A stretch of 64,000 bases of DNA from Scylla paramamosain (Eukaryota; Arthropoda; Malacostraca; Decapoda; Portunidae): positions 5,166,001 through 5,230,000 of the forward strand of contig NC_087192.1 of NCBI RefSeq assembly GCF_035594125.1, given 5' to 3'. The notes under the pieces are model-generated. The model was not told where the DNA came from. It searched no databases and worked only from the letters and a program-made list of their open reading frames with translations. Made by a program: the position numbers and the translations under genes. Below are positions 60,090-64,000 of the stretch, piece after piece (the first letter of the stretch is position 1; the number at the start of each line of letters is the position of its first letter).

Positions 60090-60782
60090 GAAAGTTGTCT
60101 CCCAAACTGAAGGTAGATTACCTTCTCTGGATGTACATTAGAAATATAAAAAAAAAGTAATGACATGCTGATGAAGAAAAAAAAAAAAACCAGTGTCTGT
60201 TACCTTATATTTTACGACAGAGGAGTGGAATAAAGGAAGCTTGATTACAGTGTGAGTCTGGGCAACTTTCCGTAAAACAAAGAGAAAAGTTTTGGAAACC
60301 ACTGGGCCATTCCTTTTGTTTTACCTTCACTCAGCCTGCCTCCCAAGCCTGTCATTCCCTCGACCTGCCATTTCCCACCCGGCCTGCCATTCCTTCGACC
60401 TGCATACAACCTGCTCTCGAGTATTCCAGTGCGATAAGCCTGCCTTTTGTTCAATTTTGCGTGTATGGTTTTTGCGCAGCGTGTGAAGTGTGTTGCAAGA
60501 GTGATGGTTTTTTATTTACTCTACTAGTTTAATAGTAAGGAAATAATAGATTGTACATATTGTTCTATCTATATTAGTGCAGATTCGTTCGACCTCAATT
60601 TTCAACGCACAGTTAGTTAGTAGTTAGTTAGTTAGGTTATTGACACAGGAGTACCAGAGTGATGTATCAGCAAAATACAGAATACAAAATAATAATAACA
60701 TACATACATACATACATACATCATACACATAATAATAAATACCAAAATAAAACAGTGTACATCTATCCTCTACCCAAATAAA

Positions 60783-60800
60783 AACAACAACAACAACAAC

Positions 60801-60842
<42 letters not shown>

Positions 60843-60861
60843 CGCACACACACACACACAA
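60783..60861. repeat. (CAA)n(CA)n compound microsatellite
   Basis: Short CAA run then CA units with CG interruptions. Confidence 0.95.
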
Positions 60862-61029
60862 TGGTTAACGTGACTACAGTGGCCTCGTTTCAGCTTAGCA
60901 AGAGGCGAGAATTGCCTTGGTTTATGAATAATTTCCCTATCCAGAAGGCCTAGAGGTGCGGGTGTGTTGCTGAAGGAATGTTGGCGGGTGAATAGCAAAA
61001 TCCATTGACTGTGTGAGGCAGGGAACCAT

Positions 61030-61215
61030 TCGAGGAAGAGGAGGAGAAGGAGGAGGGGGAAGATTAGAAGGAGGAGGAGGAGGAAGAGAGGAAGAAGAAG
61101 GAGGAAGAGAGGGAATGGAATAAGTATTAAGATGAGGGAATATTGATACTAGAGATCCTTGAATGTAAAACAGGAGACTTGGAGGAGGAGGAGGAGGAGG
61201 AGGAGGAGGAAGGGA
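61030..61215 (+). repeat. GGA-rich purine runs
   Basis: Two (GGA)n clusters at about 61034-61115 and 61183-61211 in an otherwise AT-rich context. Confidence 0.85.
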
Positions 61216-61756
61216 AAATAAGATAATGATTAGAATGGGGGAATATTAACATTGCAAATCCTTATATTTACGGCAGGAGACTTGTGTAATTTGAACAGTC
61301 ACTTATATTTGCAGGGTATAATTACCTGAACAGTCATATCCTGCTAACTGAGAGATTTCGAAGTTCTCCCCATTGTTATTATCCTCGCATGCTCCTCTTC
61401 CTCTCCTGGACAGCTACTCTGCTCGCCTTCATGTCTGTGTTTGCTCTCGAGGCCAGATTATAGTTTGTCGGGTTTTTTTCCTTGACAGCTTTATCCTCTA
61501 TCTCCTTTAGTCCTTCATGTTTTGTGTTGCTTCGGAATATCATCGAAGCACGCACGCCAGTTCTCTTCCTTGACAACTTCATTCTCCATCACTTCCCTGG
61601 ATTCTCACTGACATTCACAGAGCGCGTGTCTCGGTGGCTGGCAGGTGGTGTCTTTCAGTCGTGCCCCATTTCAGCTCTCGGTTACTCAGCAGTGTTGTAG
61701 CTGTACCTTTCCAGACAGTTCTTGATCGCCTGTTTTGAGTACAGGCTCACCACATC

Positions 61757-61945
61757 TTAGCCCTTTCAAGCTTCATAAAATCATCAGCTATTTGTCAGGA
61801 AAGGGTGAATGGAAATAGAAAAGAAGTGGCTGAATATCTAGAGATAATTTTTAACGATATCATTACGACAAATACTGTCTCAATATAGTCTTGATACGGT
61901 ATCCAGAAAAATAATTAAACGATGTCCTGGTACTGAAAGGTTTAA
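61757..61945. mobile_element. second MITE-like family
   Basis: Left end 'TTAGCCCTTTCAAG' and right end 'TACTGAAAGGTTTAA' are imperfect inverted repeats (right end reads TTAAACCTTTCAGTA on the other strand). About 189 bp with no coding capacity. The internal sequence differs from the element at 58152, but the CCTTTC-type ends are similar. Confidence 0.5.
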
Positions 61946-61964
61946 TCTCATATTCTGAACATGG

Positions 61965-62225
61965 AGCATAGAACATAAAAAATAAGGGTAACTGCAAGAA
62001 TTCATGTGGCATTCCTACGTATATCTACTTATCATCCCAATCCATAGATTTTTCTAGTCTTTTAAAGCTCCGTATTGACTCTGCACTAACAACTTGGTTA
62101 CTGAGCCTGTTCCATTCATCCGTCACTCTGTTTGAGGACCAATTTCCTCTAATTGCGTCATTTTCCTTGGTCATGTAAGCTCCACCGGTCATGGGTTTCA
62201 ATTCCTTTCCAGTTTTCAAGGAAGG
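61965..62225 (+). repeat. dispersed repeat family B, most complete copy
   Basis: 'agcatagaacataaaaaata', 'acttatcatcccaatccata', 'cttttaaagctccgtattga', 'ctctgcactaacaacttggt', 'tactgagcctgttccattca' and 'ctgtttgaggaccaatttcc' give the full order against which other copies were matched. Confidence 0.82.
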
Positions 62226-62539
62226 ACCCTGTGACCATATGTCCTTCCTTCAAATTTCACATTCTAATTCAAATTCAAATATTTTATCACCCATATTAAT
62301 ATAAGTATATGTTTGATCCACTGCATACATTAAATAAAACATTTTTGACGGGACCTCTAATATTTTTTTTCTATTTTTGCCCTGCGATGGACAAAAGTTA
62401 CATCTCATTGTCTCTCTTCTGAATAATGTTTTATACTAATATATAGTTACATATTAATTAAAACATAACACATCAATAAGGAAACACAAGACAATGCTTC
62501 AATTAACCAGACACAACTTCTACTTGCCATAAGAGAAGC

Positions 62540-62660
62540 GAGGTGTCTAGATGCGGTGTGATGGCGCCCCCAGCTGTGCCTGCACCAGTTGTTACTGTGA
62601 AGGAGGACAGATCTGGCGGCCAGCACGTTGCAAAGCTCCTGCATTTTTATGACGGTACGA
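62540..62660. other. GC-richer segment, unassigned
   Basis: Open in several frames on both strands (plus: 'MAPPAVPAPVVTVKED'; minus: 'ELCNVLAARSVLLHS') and richer in G+C than its surroundings. It stands immediately before a (CT)n array. I could not assign a protein, so it may be an exon of an unknown gene, a repeat or chance. Confidence 0.25.
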
Positions 62661-62665
62661 AAAAT

Positions 62666-62670
<5 letters not shown>

Positions 62671-62746
<76 letters not shown>
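62671..62746. repeat. (CT)n microsatellite
   Basis: About 37 CT units. Confidence 0.97.
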
Positions 62747-62750
<4 letters not shown>

Positions 62751-63063
62751 CTCACACTCGTACACTAAAGTTTAAAAGTCCGCATCTTATCCCCGGTCCT
62801 CCTTTACTCACACCAGCGTGACGGGTGGACAGGAAGGGAACAAAGGCCGTGTGCACTGAGTTGGCTTAATTGTGGTGCTGGTGGGTCTCCGTGAAATTAT
62901 CTGTCCGTCCCGAGCAGGTAGTGTGTCACGGCAGGTGGTGGTGGTGGTCGTGGTGGTGGTGGCGTTGGTGTTGAAGCGAAATGGGAGGAGAAAGGAAGAG
63001 TCTGGGATTGAATGACAAGGTGTAGGAGAGTGGGAAACAGAAAACGGGGAGGAGTGCGCGTCC

Positions 63064-63066
<3 letters not shown>

Positions 63067-63126
<60 letters not shown>
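63067..63126. repeat. (GA)n microsatellite
   Basis: About 30 GA units; a (GGAA)n/(GGAT)n stretch follows at 63207-63250. Confidence 0.97.
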
Positions 63127-63128
<2 letters not shown>

Positions 63129-63368
63129 GCAACACTACTTTTTGTTGCTGGACTTGATGAATGGAACTGGCAGATGACGATGAAGTTTGAAAATTGAAAA
63201 TATTGGAAGGAAGGAAGGAAGGAAGGAAGGATGGATGGATGGAAGGAAGGACGGATGAGAGGAGGGAGGGAAGGAATGGAAGAGTGAAGGAAGGAAAGAA
63301 ATAGAAGAGTGGAGAAAGGGACGTGGCACAAGTTATTAGTATCTTTCTTGATTACAGATTTTTCACAC

Positions 63369-63370
<2 letters not shown>

Positions 63371-63419
<49 letters not shown>

Positions 63420-63480
63420 ATGTAATCGCTTGTGTACGTTCTTTTCTCTATTACTTAGAATGGCAGGCAGGTTTATATGT

Positions 63481-63537
<57 letters not shown>
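63371..63537. repeat. inverted (GA)n ... (CT)n microsatellite pair
   Basis: (GA)n with one interruption at 63371-63419 and (CT)n at 63484-63537 are complementary and separated by 64 bp of unique DNA. Confidence 0.95.
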
Positions 63538-63539
<2 letters not shown>

Positions 63540-64000
63540 ATTTCTGCGCTCAAGGGAAGAAAAATAATCACGGTGTTTTATAACAAAGGGGAAAGCACCA
63601 TTTGTCTATTGGAAAAAAAAGGGAGAGACAATAGAGAGCTTAAAAATTAACAGCTATGATTTTTGTTGGGGCGTTTGAAGTAAAAACCTGGTGAACTATT
63701 ACAAGATGAGGCCAAAAAATGTGCTGAGTGACCAAAGAACTTTACTGAAAAAAAAAATATTGTCCGAGGAAGGAAACAAAAAAAAAAAATCTACTGAACT
63801 ATCAAACAATTAAACTAAAGATTTGTTGAGTGATCCGCAAAACTAAAATAAAGATTTGCTGAATGATCAAGAAATAAAATACATGAAATACCAATCAAGA
63901 CAATATGATGAAAAAAATTATGTGACCATTTAAATAATAATAATAATAAAAAAAAAGAGATATATATGGAAGTGATAAAATTTTGGTTAAAGAGTTGGAA

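Overview
This window looks like a stretch of a decapod crustacean nuclear genome, most likely a crab. The evidence is GT-AG introns of up to 13 kb, very low coding density, many long dinucleotide and trinucleotide microsatellites, a non-LTR retrotransposon, and several dispersed repeats that match my memory of decapod (especially brachyuran) intergenic DNA. The organism call is inference. There are no bacterial genes, CRISPR arrays or rRNAs.

Two partial host genes can be supported from splice sites and reading phase, and they are transcribed away from each other. (1) On the minus strand, four exons (11026-10979, 5775-5589, 2212-2089, 119 to about 52) join in phase. They encode a small secreted cysteine-rich protein: signal peptide, C-x10-C-x12-CC segment, (ACC)n-encoded threonine run, W/Y/R-rich segment, KR dibasic site and a GCCCG motif. 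I cannot name its family, and it runs off the left edge. (2) On the plus strand, four exons (24439-24644, 26712-26776, 31422-31560, 44676-44766) join in phases 1, 0 and 1. They encode part of the extracellular domain of a pentameric Cys-loop ligand-gated ion channel. Its signal-peptide exon and the exons for the Cys-loop and membrane segments were not found, so the next intron is probably longer than 19 kb.

Layout: 0-11 kb is the minus-strand gene. Its first intron holds a decayed minus-strand copy (8975-7978) of a multicopy arthropod protein family and a 118-bp tandem duplication beside it. 11-19 kb is microsatellite-rich and has no supported gene. 19.2-21.8 kb is a 5'-truncated non-LTR retrotransposon with one long open frame carrying the end of an endonuclease and a complete-looking reverse transcriptase. 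Its 3' end runs directly into a (ACT)n(AAT)n array. 22-24.4 kb holds local duplications and CT arrays. 24.4-44.8 kb is the channel gene. 44.8-64 kb is repeat-dominated: long polypurine tracts, MITE-like elements with CCCTTT termini, amplified fragments of a dispersed repeat, and many GA/CT arrays.

The most interesting points are the unnamed secreted gene, a splice acceptor whose pyrimidine tract is itself a long (CT)n microsatellite, a non-canonical loop A (WLPT instead of WxPD) in the channel, and two apparently piggyBac-like MITE families. Gene structures rest on splice-site reading and protein sense alone. Transcript data would settle them.
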